The notes below the pieces were generated by a model. It did not search any database, was not told the origin of the DNA, and saw nothing but the letters and a program-made list of their open reading frames with translations. Made by a program: the position numbers and the translations under genes. From Blautia coccoides (GTDB lineage: Bacteria; Bacillota; Clostridia; Lachnospirales; Lachnospiraceae), in contig NZ_CP136422.1 of the NCBI RefSeq assembly GCF_034355335.1, positions 5,678,501 through 5,742,500 of the forward strand: a DNA stretch of 64,000 nucleotides, read 5' to 3'. The first letter of the stretch is position 1. Every line of letters begins with the position of its first letter. Of this stretch, positions 34,919 through 43,209 are shown in pieces.

Positions 34919-35637
34919 GACTGCTCACCTGCCTTCTCTATGGCCTCGCGCAGGTCAAGTGCCCCGGTGTATACAGCCTTGCCGCAGATACATCCGTATA
35001 AGTCAAGATTTTTACAGTCAATAATGTCCTGAATGGAACGTACCCCGCCGCTTGCTATGATCCTGCAGGATACTCTTTCATTCAGTTTCCCAAGCTGTTC
35101 CGTATTGACCCCCGTAAGGGTGCCGTCCCTGGAGATATCTGTGTAGATAATGGTTCTGACCCCAGCATCCTCTACCGCCTGCGCCAGATCCAAATAGGTG
35201 ACATCACTCTTTTTAAGCCAGCCCTCAGTGGCCACTATACCATTTTTAGCGTCTATGCCCACAGCTATTTTCTCACCGAATTCCCGGACTGCCTCTTTTA
35301 CAAGAGACGGATTTTTTACAGCCGCGGAGCCCAGGATGACTCTTGAAATGCCTTTGTCTAAAAACCTTTCTATCGTTTCCATGCTGCGGATCCCTCCGCC
35401 CACCTCCACTTTAAGGCCGGACTCTTTGGCTGTTCTCTCAAATATCTCTTCGTTCACCGGTCTGCCGTCTTTTGCTCCGTCCAGGTCCACCATATGTATC
35501 CAGGCAGCGCCTGCTGTCCGGAAAGAAGCTGCCGTGTCATAGGGACTTTCCGCCACCTGATGGGCGGTTGCATAATCCCCTTTAACCAGCCGCACACACG
35601 TCTTGTCTTTTATATCAATTGCAGGTAATATAATCAT
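34912..35637 (-). CDS. hisA: ProFAR isomerase
   Basis: 241-residue TIM barrel. [18 protein letters not shown] holds the first catalytic Asp and [16 protein letters not shown] the second. Isomerises ProFAR to PRFAR. Overlaps hisH by 4 bases. Confidence 0.96.
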   Translation of the reverse strand: MIILPAIDIKDKTCVRLVKGDYATAHQVAESPYDTAASFRTAGAAWIHMVDLDGAKDGRPVNEEIFERTAKESGLKVEVGGGIRSMETIERFLDKGISRVILGSAAVKNPSLVKEAVREFGEKIAVGIDAKNGIVATEGWLKKSDVTYLDLAQAVEDAGVRTIIYTDISRDGTLTGVNTEQLGKLNERVSCRIIASGGVRSIQDIIDCKNLDLYGCICGKAVYTGALDLREAIEKAGEQSC

Positions 35638-36239
35638 TCTCTCACCAGCCTTGCAAAATTTTTCAGAAGTTCCAATCCCACTGCACCGCTTTTCTCAGGA
35701 TGAAACTGGGCACCGTATACATATCCTCGGTGTACCAGAGCAGGGATCCGCTCATGATATACCGTATAACAGGATATATTCTCATCCCCCGTCTCTGCCC
35801 TAAAGGAATGGACAAAATATACATACGCATCCTTTGGCATCTTCTCTGTCATGGCGCAGGGATTTAAGACCCTCAGGTCATTCCATCCCATATGGGGTAT
35901 TTTAAGGCCATTGCCGTCAATGAGCTGCACACAGCCCGGTATCAGCCCAAGGCCCTTTGTCTCTCCGAATTCATAACTCTTTTCAAACAGCATCTGCATA
36001 CCGAGACATATGCCAAGAAGGGGCTTTTTCTGTGCCTCCTCCTTTATGACCTCTGCAAGCCCCTGCTCATTCAACATACGCATGGCATCCGGAAATGCCC
36101 CCACTCCCGGCAGTATCATGGCATCCGCACAGCGTATCTCTTCACAGTCCGCTGTGATGACGCTCTTCTCTTCCAAAAAATCAAGGGCATTCTTCACGCT
36201 GAAAAGATTGCCTGCCCCGTAATCTATAATCGCTATCAT
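35634..36239 (-). CDS. hisH: Imidazole glycerol phosphate synthase, glutaminase subunit
   Basis: 201-residue class I glutaminase. The nucleophile Cys is in PLLGICLGMQMLFE; the catalytic His and Glu are in VYGAQFHPEKSG. IDYGAGNLFSVKNAL is the typical start. Overlaps hisB by 4 bases. Confidence 0.97.
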   Translation of the reverse strand: MIAIIDYGAGNLFSVKNALDFLEEKSVITADCEEIRCADAMILPGVGAFPDAMRMLNEQGLAEVIKEEAQKKPLLGICLGMQMLFEKSYEFGETKGLGLIPGCVQLIDGNGLKIPHMGWNDLRVLNPCAMTEKMPKDAYVYFVHSFRAETGDENISCYTVYHERIPALVHRGYVYGAQFHPEKSGAVGLELLKNFARLVRE

Positions 36240-36817
36240 GCCAGCATCCCCTTTGACGAAAGTATTTTTCCTCCATTTGGTTCCAGTGCCTCTCTCAAGG
36301 CATGGGCTGCCGCCTTAAAAAGGGCTTCAATCTTATGGTGGTCATTTTCCCCATAGGGACACCGCAGATGCAGAGTGATACCGCCATTAAATGCAAATGC
36401 CCGGAAGAACTCCTTTACCATACAGCAGTCTAAGGTTCCCACGCTTTGATTGGCAAACTCCGCGTCAAACACCAGATAAGGCCGTCCGCTGATATCTAAG
36501 GAACAGAAGCCCAGTGCTTCATCCATAGGAATACAGAAGCTGCCGTATCTTCGGATACCGCCCTTTTCTCCCAGAGCCTTTGCAAATGTCTGCCCCATAA
36601 CAATGCCCAGATCCTCAACGCTGTGATGGCAGTCTACCTCCAGGTCACCTTTCATATCCAAATCCATATCAAATCCGCCGTGTACACAAAATGCCTGCAT
36701 CATGTGATCAAAAAATCCCACTCCGCAGGTTCCCATGTAACGTCCGCTTCCGTCCAGATTCCATCTCAGTCTGATGCTTGTCTCTTTTGTCTCTCTTGCA
36801 ATCTCTCCGATTCTCAA
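36236..36817 (-). CDS. hisB: Imidazole glycerol-phosphate dehydratase
   Basis: 193-residue monofunctional dehydratase. The manganese motifs are seen: GFFDHMMQAF, DCHHSVEDLGI, and C-terminal NDHHKIEALFKAAAHALREA. The phosphatase half of the bifunctional E. coli HisB is absent, and no histidinol-phosphate phosphatase is in the window. Confidence 0.96.
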   Translation of the reverse strand: MRIGEIARETKETSIRLRWNLDGSGRYMGTCGVGFFDHMMQAFCVHGGFDMDLDMKGDLEVDCHHSVEDLGIVMGQTFAKALGEKGGIRRYGSFCIPMDEALGFCSLDISGRPYLVFDAEFANQSVGTLDCCMVKEFFRAFAFNGGITLHLRCPYGENDHHKIEALFKAAAHALREALEPNGGKILSSKGMLA

Positions 36818-36885
36818 TCAGCTTCCTCCTTTCCATTCTGTATGTCTGTTACAGATGCCTGTCGATCCACAGACGGTAAATACAC

Positions 36886-37028
36886 GTAACAGTTCAGCCT
36901 TCCACTGTCCCGCGAGGTGTTGCCTTGCATTTGCAAGGCAATCCCGAGGCAGCCACGCGCCAGACTGCGGTTTTTGCAGTCTGTGTGCATACTTTTGTTG
37001 CTATGAAGCCGAAAGGCTGAATAGTAAC
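36886..37028. repeat. 143-bp dispersed structured element, copy B
   Basis: Full copy inside the his operon in the 220-base gap between hisC and hisB, the only large gap of that operon. Same length, ends and hairpins as copy A. In the transcript (minus strand) sense it reads GTTACTATTCAGCC at the 5' end and GGCTGAACTGTTAC at the 3' end. Confidence 0.92.
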
Positions 37029-37038
37029 AAATACACAG

Positions 37039-38094
37039 TTATTGATCCAACAGTTCATCCAGTACACGGAGCACTGCTTCATTCTCCAGCTTCCTGCCGG
37101 CTGTCACCCGCAGATAACCGTTCATGTAACGGATGGAAATGCTTTTCTTTTTCATCTCTTCAAACACTTTATCCGCGTTTTTAACCTTCATAAAGATGAA
37201 GTTTGTGACAGTCGGATATAAACTCAGGATATCTGTTTTTTTCTCCTTCAGCTTTAACAGCCCCTGATACAGTTCATCTCTGGACTTCTGGATCGAACGG
37301 ATACAGTTCTTAATGTAGTCCGGATGGTCTAAGACGGCACAGCCCACAGCCTGTGTCAGGGAGTTTACGTTATATGGGGACTTGAGGGCGTGCAGGATAT
37401 CTGTCAGCTCTTTGCAGGCCGCGGCAAAACCCAGGCGTATAGCCGCCAGGCCCAGGGCCTTGGAACATGTCTTCAACACAATGAGATTATGGTATTTTTC
37501 AACCACATCCAGAACAGAACCTTCGGCAAAATCCATGTACGCTTCGTCCACGATCACCAGGGCGTCAGTACCCTCAATGATCTTTATGATATCGTCCCTG
37601 GAAAGCTTCAGGGATGTGGGATTACATGGGTTGGAAAAAATAAGCAGTCTGGCATTCTTATCTTTTGCCCGCTCCAGGATATCTGCGGCGCTGGTCACCA
37701 TATCCTCTGCCTTCTGCAGCGCCTCCACACGGATATTGTTCATCTGCGCATAGAAGGTGTACATGGAGAAATCAGGAAGGGCCACCAGCATGGTATCCCC
37801 GCTCTCCAGAAAATTAGGAACAATGAGGGAGATCAGTTCGTCAGAACCGTTTCCCGCAGTCAGAAGTTCAGGCTTCACATGATAGAACCGTCCGAATTTT
37901 TCACAGAGCTTTACTGCAAAAGGGTCCGGGTAGCGGTTGAATTCCACCTGTTCCACAGCCTTCAGAACATCCCTGCGGATATCATCCGGCAGGTTCTGGA
38001 AGCTCTCATTTGCGTCCAGGCGAACATTGTATATCTCCGTTACCGGTTCATATATCTCCAGTCTCTTCAACTTCTCCGGGATCGTATACGCCAT
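37039..38094 (-). CDS. hisC: Histidinol-phosphate aminotransferase
   Basis: 351-residue fold-type I PLP enzyme. LDANESFQNLP opens the family match, NGSDELISLIV binds the cofactor phosphate, FSNPCNPT and VDEAYMDFA hold the cofactor Asn and Asp, and the Schiff-base Lys is in LKTCSKALGLAAIRLG. It starts four bases after hisG ends, exactly where hisD sits in many Clostridia. Confidence 0.95.
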   Translation of the reverse strand: MAYTIPEKLKRLEIYEPVTEIYNVRLDANESFQNLPDDIRRDVLKAVEQVEFNRYPDPFAVKLCEKFGRFYHVKPELLTAGNGSDELISLIVPNFLESGDTMLVALPDFSMYTFYAQMNNIRVEALQKAEDMVTSAADILERAKDKNARLLIFSNPCNPTSLKLSRDDIIKIIEGTDALVIVDEAYMDFAEGSVLDVVEKYHNLIVLKTCSKALGLAAIRLGFAAACKELTDILHALKSPYNVNSLTQAVGCAVLDHPDYIKNCIRSIQKSRDELYQGLLKLKEKKTDILSLYPTVTNFIFMKVKNADKVFEEMKKKSISIRYMNGYLRVTAGRKLENEAVLRVLDELLDQ

Positions 38095-38097
38095 GAT

Positions 38098-38748
38098 CTA
38101 CGCCTCCTTTGCCCTGCGCTTCTGCACATCATTTTCCATCTTGTCGATCAAACTCTCGATTTCCTTTTTCCGCAGCTTCATGCTGGCAATATTTACGATC
38201 AGTCTGGCACTGACCGGACATACGTCCTCTGCCACCACCAGGCCATTCTCTTTCAGTGTGGTCCCAGTCTCCACAATATCCACAATGGCATCTGCCAGGC
38301 CCAGAACCGGAGCCAGCTCCACACTTCCCTCAATCTTTACAATATCCACATCCATACTCTTCTGCTCAAAGAAGTTCTTTGCCACGTTCACATATTTGCT
38401 GGCAATGGTCAGATTGTGATAGCCCTCGTACAGATTTTTCCCCTTTACGACTGCCAGTGCAAACCTGCATTTTCCGAATCCCAGGTCAGCCACTTCGTAA
38501 AAAGTACCACCTTTTTCCATGATCGTGTCTTTTCCCACAACACCCATGTCACAGACACCACTCTCCACATATGTCACCACATCTGCCGCTTTTGCAAGCA
38601 CTACCTCTATTTCGCCGTCGCCTATGGGCATGATCAGCTTCCTACCCTTTTTCCTGGCATTGGTACAGTCATATCCCAGACGCTCCAGCATATCTATTGT
38701 CTTACTTTCCAGACGCCCTTTCGTCAGAGCGATTCTAATCGGTTTCAT
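38098..38748 (-). CDS. hisG: ATP phosphoribosyltransferase, short form
   Basis: 216-residue HisG of the short type, lacking the C-terminal regulatory domain, so it needs HisZ for activity and feedback. IRIALTKGRLESKTIDMLERLG is the start and the PRPP loop is seen in DAIVDIVETGTTLKENGL. HisZ lies directly upstream, which fits. Confidence 0.96.
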   Translation of the reverse strand: MKPIRIALTKGRLESKTIDMLERLGYDCTNARKKGRKLIMPIGDGEIEVVLAKAADVVTYVESGVCDMGVVGKDTIMEKGGTFYEVADLGFGKCRFALAVVKGKNLYEGYHNLTIASKYVNVAKNFFEQKSMDVDIVKIEGSVELAPVLGLADAIVDIVETGTTLKENGLVVAEDVCPVSARLIVNIASMKLRKKEIESLIDKMENDVQKRRAKEA

Positions 38749-38799
38749 TTTTCTGCCTCCCAGTGAAAGATTCCAGCCCGCCCATTCAGGGCCGCCGTA

Positions 38800-39996
38800 T
38801 CAGTTTTTTCTTGTTAAACAAACTGTGATATCTTCTCCCACCAGGTGTACTTTCGGTATCCCTCTCATTTTTGCATAATCAAAGGCTTCTTCCATGGTAT
38901 CAAAAACACAGTTCTCCGTCAGCACGCCCTGGTCTTCCAGTGTCCTGCGGTGGTGGACTGCTTTTGACAAAAACTTCATATCCGGTGCGAACACCAGAAT
39001 CTCCGGTATGGCCTCCGGCATGGGCTGAACCTTCTGGCTGGCCAGATCTACATTGATGCAGAAGCCCACAGAACAGTGGTCCTCCCCAAATTCTTTTATG
39101 AGTGTATCATAACGCCCGCCGGATAAAACCTGCTCTCCGATCCCCCGGAAATATCCCCGGAATATAAGATCCGTATAATACTCTGCCAGATTCACAAGGC
39201 CCAGGTCAATGATCACCTTATCCCCCAGCCCCAGTGTCTGCAGGTATTCATAGATTGTCTTCAGGTAATCCAGGCTCTCTCGCGCGCCGTTCTCATCAAA
39301 CAGTTCATAGGCCTTTTCAAATACCTCTGAACCGCCGAACAGCCTGGGCAGTTTTAAAAGCGCCTGGGCTGCGCGGCTGTCCTGGTATTGTCCCAGCATA
39401 TCGGTGAGAGAAGCATAGTTCTTCTGCTCGATCTGGAAACGTATATCTTCCTTTGTATCCTCATCCACATCCAGACTGTCCATGATCGCTTTGAAGTATC
39501 CAATATGGCACAACTCCAGACGGTATTTGCCACCGCTTATGATATCCAGGCTTCTGGATGCCAGCTCTACCACTTCCAGGTCACTTCTCAGGGGCACGCC
39601 ACCGATCAGCTCAATACCTACCTGATTGATTTCTGTACTCTTTCCCTTCAGTTCGGGAAACATGCGGTAAATATTCTGGTTATAAAATAAACGGAGCGGC
39701 ATCGGCATCCCTTTCAACCGGGTAGCCGCCAATCTGGCCGCGGGAACCGTACAATCCGGACGCAGCACCATAAGTCTTCCTTTATGGTCTGTGAGTTTGT
39801 ACATGGACTCCTTGGGCAGATATTTTGCCGCCTTTCCAAACACATCATAAAATTCCAATGCAGGTGTCATCACCCGCCGATACCCCTGAGCGCCAAACAG
39901 GTCCTTCAGGGTCTTTGTCACCTGGGAACGCTGGTCGCACTCTCCAAACAGCAAATCTTTTGTTCCGTCCGGTGTAACCTTATCATAATATCTCAT
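38800..39996 (-). CDS. hisZ: ATP phosphoribosyltransferase regulatory subunit (HisRS-like)
   Basis: 398-residue paralogue of histidyl-tRNA synthetase. The class II core starts PDGTKDLLFGECDQRSQV; motif 2 region is FYNQNIYRMFPELKGKSTEINQVG, and LSGGRYDTLIKEFG appears near the end. The anticodon-binding domain is missing or very short, as usual for HisZ. ATG 39996 has AGGGG seven bases upstream; an in-frame ATG at 40074 would add 26 unrelated residues. First gene of the his operon. Confidence 0.92.
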   Translation of the reverse strand: MRYYDKVTPDGTKDLLFGECDQRSQVTKTLKDLFGAQGYRRVMTPALEFYDVFGKAAKYLPKESMYKLTDHKGRLMVLRPDCTVPAARLAATRLKGMPMPLRLFYNQNIYRMFPELKGKSTEINQVGIELIGGVPLRSDLEVVELASRSLDIISGGKYRLELCHIGYFKAIMDSLDVDEDTKEDIRFQIEQKNYASLTDMLGQYQDSRAAQALLKLPRLFGGSEVFEKAYELFDENGARESLDYLKTIYEYLQTLGLGDKVIIDLGLVNLAEYYTDLIFRGYFRGIGEQVLSGGRYDTLIKEFGEDHCSVGFCINVDLASQKVQPMPEAIPEILVFAPDMKFLSKAVHHRRTLEDQGVLTENCVFDTMEEAFDYAKMRGIPKVHLVGEDITVCLTRKN

Positions 39997-40167
39997 TTGC
40001 TGCCCCTGCCTTTCTGTTTTATTTTTCTTACTGTATGCTGCACATTCGCTGCGCTGTGATCTGTATAATGTCATTTATGCTCTGCCTTATCAATATATGT
40101 ATTGGTGATGGTTTATCCCTCTGCCGTTTTGCGAGGAATTATACTCCGCTCACTTTAGCGTGCTACC

Positions 40168-40196
40168 ATATTACCATCTGACCATAAAGTTGTCAA
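40168..40196 (-). promoter_or_regulatory. Promoter of the his operon
   Basis: Minus strand: perfect -35 TTGACA (40191-40196), 17-base spacer, -10 TAATAT (40168-40173). Transcription would start about 165 bases before hisZ. Just downstream CGCT/AGCG forms a small inverted repeat. I looked for a T-box (AGGGTGGNACCGCG) in the leader and found none. Confidence 0.75.
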
Positions 40197-40255
40197 CAAG
40201 CTTTTTGGGGAAATTACATATGTTTATGCAAAAAAACACCTTTCCGCTTATATCA

Positions 40256-40285
40256 TTGCGGCCGGTCAGCTCCCTATGTTATACT
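40256..40285 (+). promoter_or_regulatory. Promoter of the hybrid kinase gene
   Basis: -35 TTGCGG (40256-40261), 18-base spacer, -10 TATACT (40280-40285), 50 bases before the start codon. It is divergent from the his promoter. Confidence 0.6.
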
Positions 40286-40335
40286 GAATCCATATAAATA
40301 CGCGGAACTGCCGCATGAAAATTAACGGAGGCTAT

Positions 40336-42540
40336 ATGAACAAGAAGCGGAAAATCTACATACTGGGATCAGCACTTGCTGTTGTTCTGGTTATCATTAT
40401 TGCTTTCTACTTCTTCCACCAAATACGTCTTGGTGTGCAGGATGACAATCTGAGCAATCTGTCTGCTTTCGGCACCCAATTGGATGCGCATTTTAATGAG
40501 ATGAACGACAAATATTTTTCCCTTCTGGAAAACTGCCTGGCGACTGTGCACAGCAGCAGCTATGACAGCCGTGAAGATATTCTTGACTATTTCAAGGACA
40601 GACATGATATCTGGAATTACCGTACAGCCGGAGTCATGGATAAAAAAGGGGAATATGTGACCATTGACGGGGATACCGGAAGGCTGAAAGATTTAAGCTT
40701 TACAGAAGAGAACGCGGGATACATAGATAATGACAGCATGAGTATTGTGAATTTCGGTATTGGAGATGAACTTCTATATTATGTTGAGCTTAAAGAAGGC
40801 ATGGATGCCGCCTCTGAGATAGCCGGTATTTTTATAACACCTGCTTTTGATGAACTGGAATATCTTCTGGCACTGAATGTATACACAGAAGAGGGCTATG
40901 CCACGGTCATTGACCAGGAGGGAGATATCCTTCTCAAGCCCCATTATGAATACAACATGATGGTAACAGACAATTTTCTGGACAGCCTGGCGCTTTCTGA
41001 CCAGGGAGGAGTGAAACCTAACATCCAGTTGGAACAGGATATGGCTGCCCGTGAATCCGGTTCCCTGATTTTTTCCCGGATGGGCAGGCGCAGCTATCTG
41101 GTGTATATGCCGGTGGGCAGCAGTTCCTGGTATCTGCTTGTCACCGTACCCGCTCATGTGCTGGAAACCACTGCGCGCTCTTTCCGCAATTTTATCATTG
41201 CCGCGATCCTTGTGACCATCGTCCTGCTGCTGTTCTTCTGTACCATCCATTTTACCGGAAGACAGCATATTATAGATGAAAAGAACAGGGAGATCCTGTC
41301 CAAAGAACAGATCAGCAAACAAAGGCTGGAGACAGCCCTGGAAGAGGCGAAACGGGCAAATCAGGCCAAATCCGTTTTTCTCTCCAATATGTCCCACGAC
41401 ATACGGACACCCATGAATGCCATAATCGGAATGACAAGAATCGCCCTCTCACATATAGATAAAAAAGAAAAAGTGCGGGACTGCCTTGTGAAGATTTCCG
41501 CCTCCTCGGCACATCTGTTGTCCCTGATCAATGATGTCCTCGACATGTCCAGAATCGAAAGCGGTAGACTTACACTGAACAGCGAACAATTTAACCTGAA
41601 GGATTTAATGGATACTTTGATCGGAATTATCCAGCCGCAGATCAGCAGCGGACATTTTGACTTTACTGTGGATATGAATGACGTGGAACACCTGGATCTC
41701 ATCGGGGATCCTCTCCGTTTCAAACAGTTGTTTTTAAATATTGTGGGAAACTCTGTAAAATTCACGGACCCGGGCGGCAGGATCGCAGTAAAGGTACAGG
41801 AACTGCCCTCCCCTTCAGAAGATCCTGTGCGCCTGCGCTTTATTTTTTCTGACACAGGTATAGGTATGTCACCGGAATTTCTGAAACGGATGTTCCAGCC
41901 TTTTGAGCGCTCTGATGTGCCAAGAGCGTCTCAAATGGAAGGAACCGGCCTTGGCATGGCGATCACCAAAAATATCACGGAGTTAATGAAAGGAAGTATC
42001 CGCGCAGAAAGCAAAGAGGGTGAGGGAACCACATTTTATATTGAACTCCCCTTCCAAAAGGGTGCTCCCCAGCCATATCATCCTGATCCCTTTAAGGAAC
42101 TTTCCCTTCCCCAGTCCGCTGCCTCTGACTCCGGCCATACAGGGAAGGATACTGACTATTCAAACCGTCATCTCCTTCTGGTTGAGGACAATGAGCTGAA
42201 TCTGGAAATAGCAAAAGAACTTATCTCAGCCACAAATGTTCAGATCGACACTGCTGTAAACGGACAGGAGGCGCTGGATAAAGTATCTTCCTCGGCCCCG
42301 GGATATTACAGCCTTGTCCTGATGGACATCCGAATGCCCATCATGGACGGATATGAAGCGTGTCGCAGAATACGCAGGATCAACAGACCGGATCTGCAGG
42401 ACCTGCCTGTCATCGCCATGACTGCCGACGCTTTTGCAGAGGACAGGCAGCAGGCCCTTGACGCCGGAATGAACGGCCATATCTCCAAGCCTATTGACCT
42501 CCGTGAGCTGTATAATATTCTTGAAAAGTATTTAGCGTAA
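40336..42540 (+). CDS. Hybrid sensor histidine kinase with C-terminal receiver
   Basis: 734-residue membrane protein. Two transmembrane helices (about 7-26 and 288-308) flank a 260-residue extracytoplasmic sensor that looks like a Cache-type domain. A coiled-coil linker leads to the HisKA domain with His354 in NMSHDIRTPMNAIIG; the ATPase has FLNIVGNSVKFTD, DTGIGMS and GTGLGMAIT. After a proline-rich linker comes a receiver with Asp664 (LVLMDIRMPIMDG) and Lys in GHISKPIDL. No DNA-binding or Hpt domain is attached, and no partner is adjacent, so the phosphorelay target is unknown. ATG 40336 has GGAGG five bases upstream. Confidence 0.93.
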   Translation: MNKKRKIYILGSALAVVLVIIIAFYFFHQIRLGVQDDNLSNLSAFGTQLDAHFNEMNDKYFSLLENCLATVHSSSYDSREDILDYFKDRHDIWNYRTAGVMDKKGEYVTIDGDTGRLKDLSFTEENAGYIDNDSMSIVNFGIGDELLYYVELKEGMDAASEIAGIFITPAFDELEYLLALNVYTEEGYATVIDQEGDILLKPHYEYNMMVTDNFLDSLALSDQGGVKPNIQLEQDMAARESGSLIFSRMGRRSYLVYMPVGSSSWYLLVTVPAHVLETTARSFRNFIIAAILVTIVLLLFFCTIHFTGRQHIIDEKNREILSKEQISKQRLETALEEAKRANQAKSVFLSNMSHDIRTPMNAIIGMTRIALSHIDKKEKVRDCLVKISASSAHLLSLINDVLDMSRIESGRLTLNSEQFNLKDLMDTLIGIIQPQISSGHFDFTVDMNDVEHLDLIGDPLRFKQLFLNIVGNSVKFTDPGGRIAVKVQELPSPSEDPVRLRFIFSDTGIGMSPEFLKRMFQPFERSDVPRASQMEGTGLGMAITKNITELMKGSIRAESKEGEGTTFYIELPFQKGAPQPYHPDPFKELSLPQSAASDSGHTGKDTDYSNRHLLLVEDNELNLEIAKELISATNVQIDTAVNGQEALDKVSSSAPGYYSLVLMDIRMPIMDGYEACRRIRRINRPDLQDLPVIAMTADAFAEDRQQALDAGMNGHISKPIDLRELYNILEKYLA

Positions 42541-42542
42541 AA

Positions 42543-42562
42543 AAGTCCTGCCCGTAGGACTT
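42543..42562. terminator. Short hairpin between convergent genes
   Basis: AAGTCCT/AGGACTT with loop GCCCGT lies two bases after the hybrid kinase stop and 9 bases before the spmB stop. The flanking A run (left) may serve the minus-strand gene as a U tract. Confidence 0.55.
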
Positions 42563-42571
42563 AAAGGCTGT

Positions 42572-43102
42572 CTACACAGCCATCATCCCCGCAAGCCATA
42601 CACTGGCCATGATCCCTGCAAGCGTTGCCAGCAGGGCACCAGGTATGGTGTAGCGGGTATTTTTAACTTTTGCGGCAATAAAATAGACGGACACTGTATA
42701 GAAAATTGTCTCTGTACAGGACATCATCACAGATGCGATGAGTCCGATCCTGGAGTCCGTCCCAAACTCTTTGAAAATGTCCAGCACAAGCCCTGTGGCC
42801 GCACTGGAGGAGAACATTTTCACTATGGTCAGCGGCACCAGCTGCGCAGGAAATCCCACCGCGCCTGTGAGCCTGCCAAGCTGTCCTCCCAGCATATCCA
42901 GAAATCCCGATGCCCGCAGAACCCCCACTGCCACCATTAATCCTATCAGGGTGGGAAGGATCTGCACAACTGTTTTCAGACCATCCTTTGCGCCTTTTAC
43001 AAAATCCTCGTACACATCACATTTCATCAGGATACCGAATCCCACTATGTAAAACAGAATAAGCGGAATGATAACTTCCGACAAAAAGAGTAAAACCCTC
43101 AT
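42572..43102 (-). CDS. spmB: Spore maturation protein B
   Basis: 176-residue membrane protein of the nucleoside-recognition (Gate) family. It reads IIPLILFYIVGFGILMKCDVYEDFVKGAKDGL at the start, then LPTLIGLMVAVGVLRASG and the gate motif MFSSSAATGLVLDIF and MSCTETIFYTVSVYF. SpmA and SpmB act in spore core dehydration in Bacillus and Clostridium. spmA usually lies directly upstream; it is not in this window. A sporulation role is family knowledge, and the gene is also found in non-sporulating Lachnospiraceae. Confidence 0.88.
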   Translation of the reverse strand: MRVLLFLSEVIIPLILFYIVGFGILMKCDVYEDFVKGAKDGLKTVVQILPTLIGLMVAVGVLRASGFLDMLGGQLGRLTGAVGFPAQLVPLTIVKMFSSSAATGLVLDIFKEFGTDSRIGLIASVMMSCTETIFYTVSVYFIAAKVKNTRYTIPGALLATLAGIMASVWLAGMMAV

Positions 43103-43209
43103 ATACTCACCGGCTGTCCCGTCTTTCTTCTAGTTTACGCAATAACAGCCAAAAAAAGTACCTGCACCGCATCCGTTCAGCCGATCACTTCCTGGGACAC
43201 TGCCCCGGA

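Noticed and set aside
37390-38766. Very long open frame (458 codons) antisense to hisC and hisG
   Set aside because: The opposite strand encodes two complete, well conserved his enzymes; the antisense product is rich in His, Cys and Leu without domains, a typical shadow of codon bias.
39997-40200. T-box riboswitch in the his leader
   Set aside because: No AGGGTGGNACCGCG-like sequence or specifier stem is visible; only a standard promoter and a small inverted repeat.
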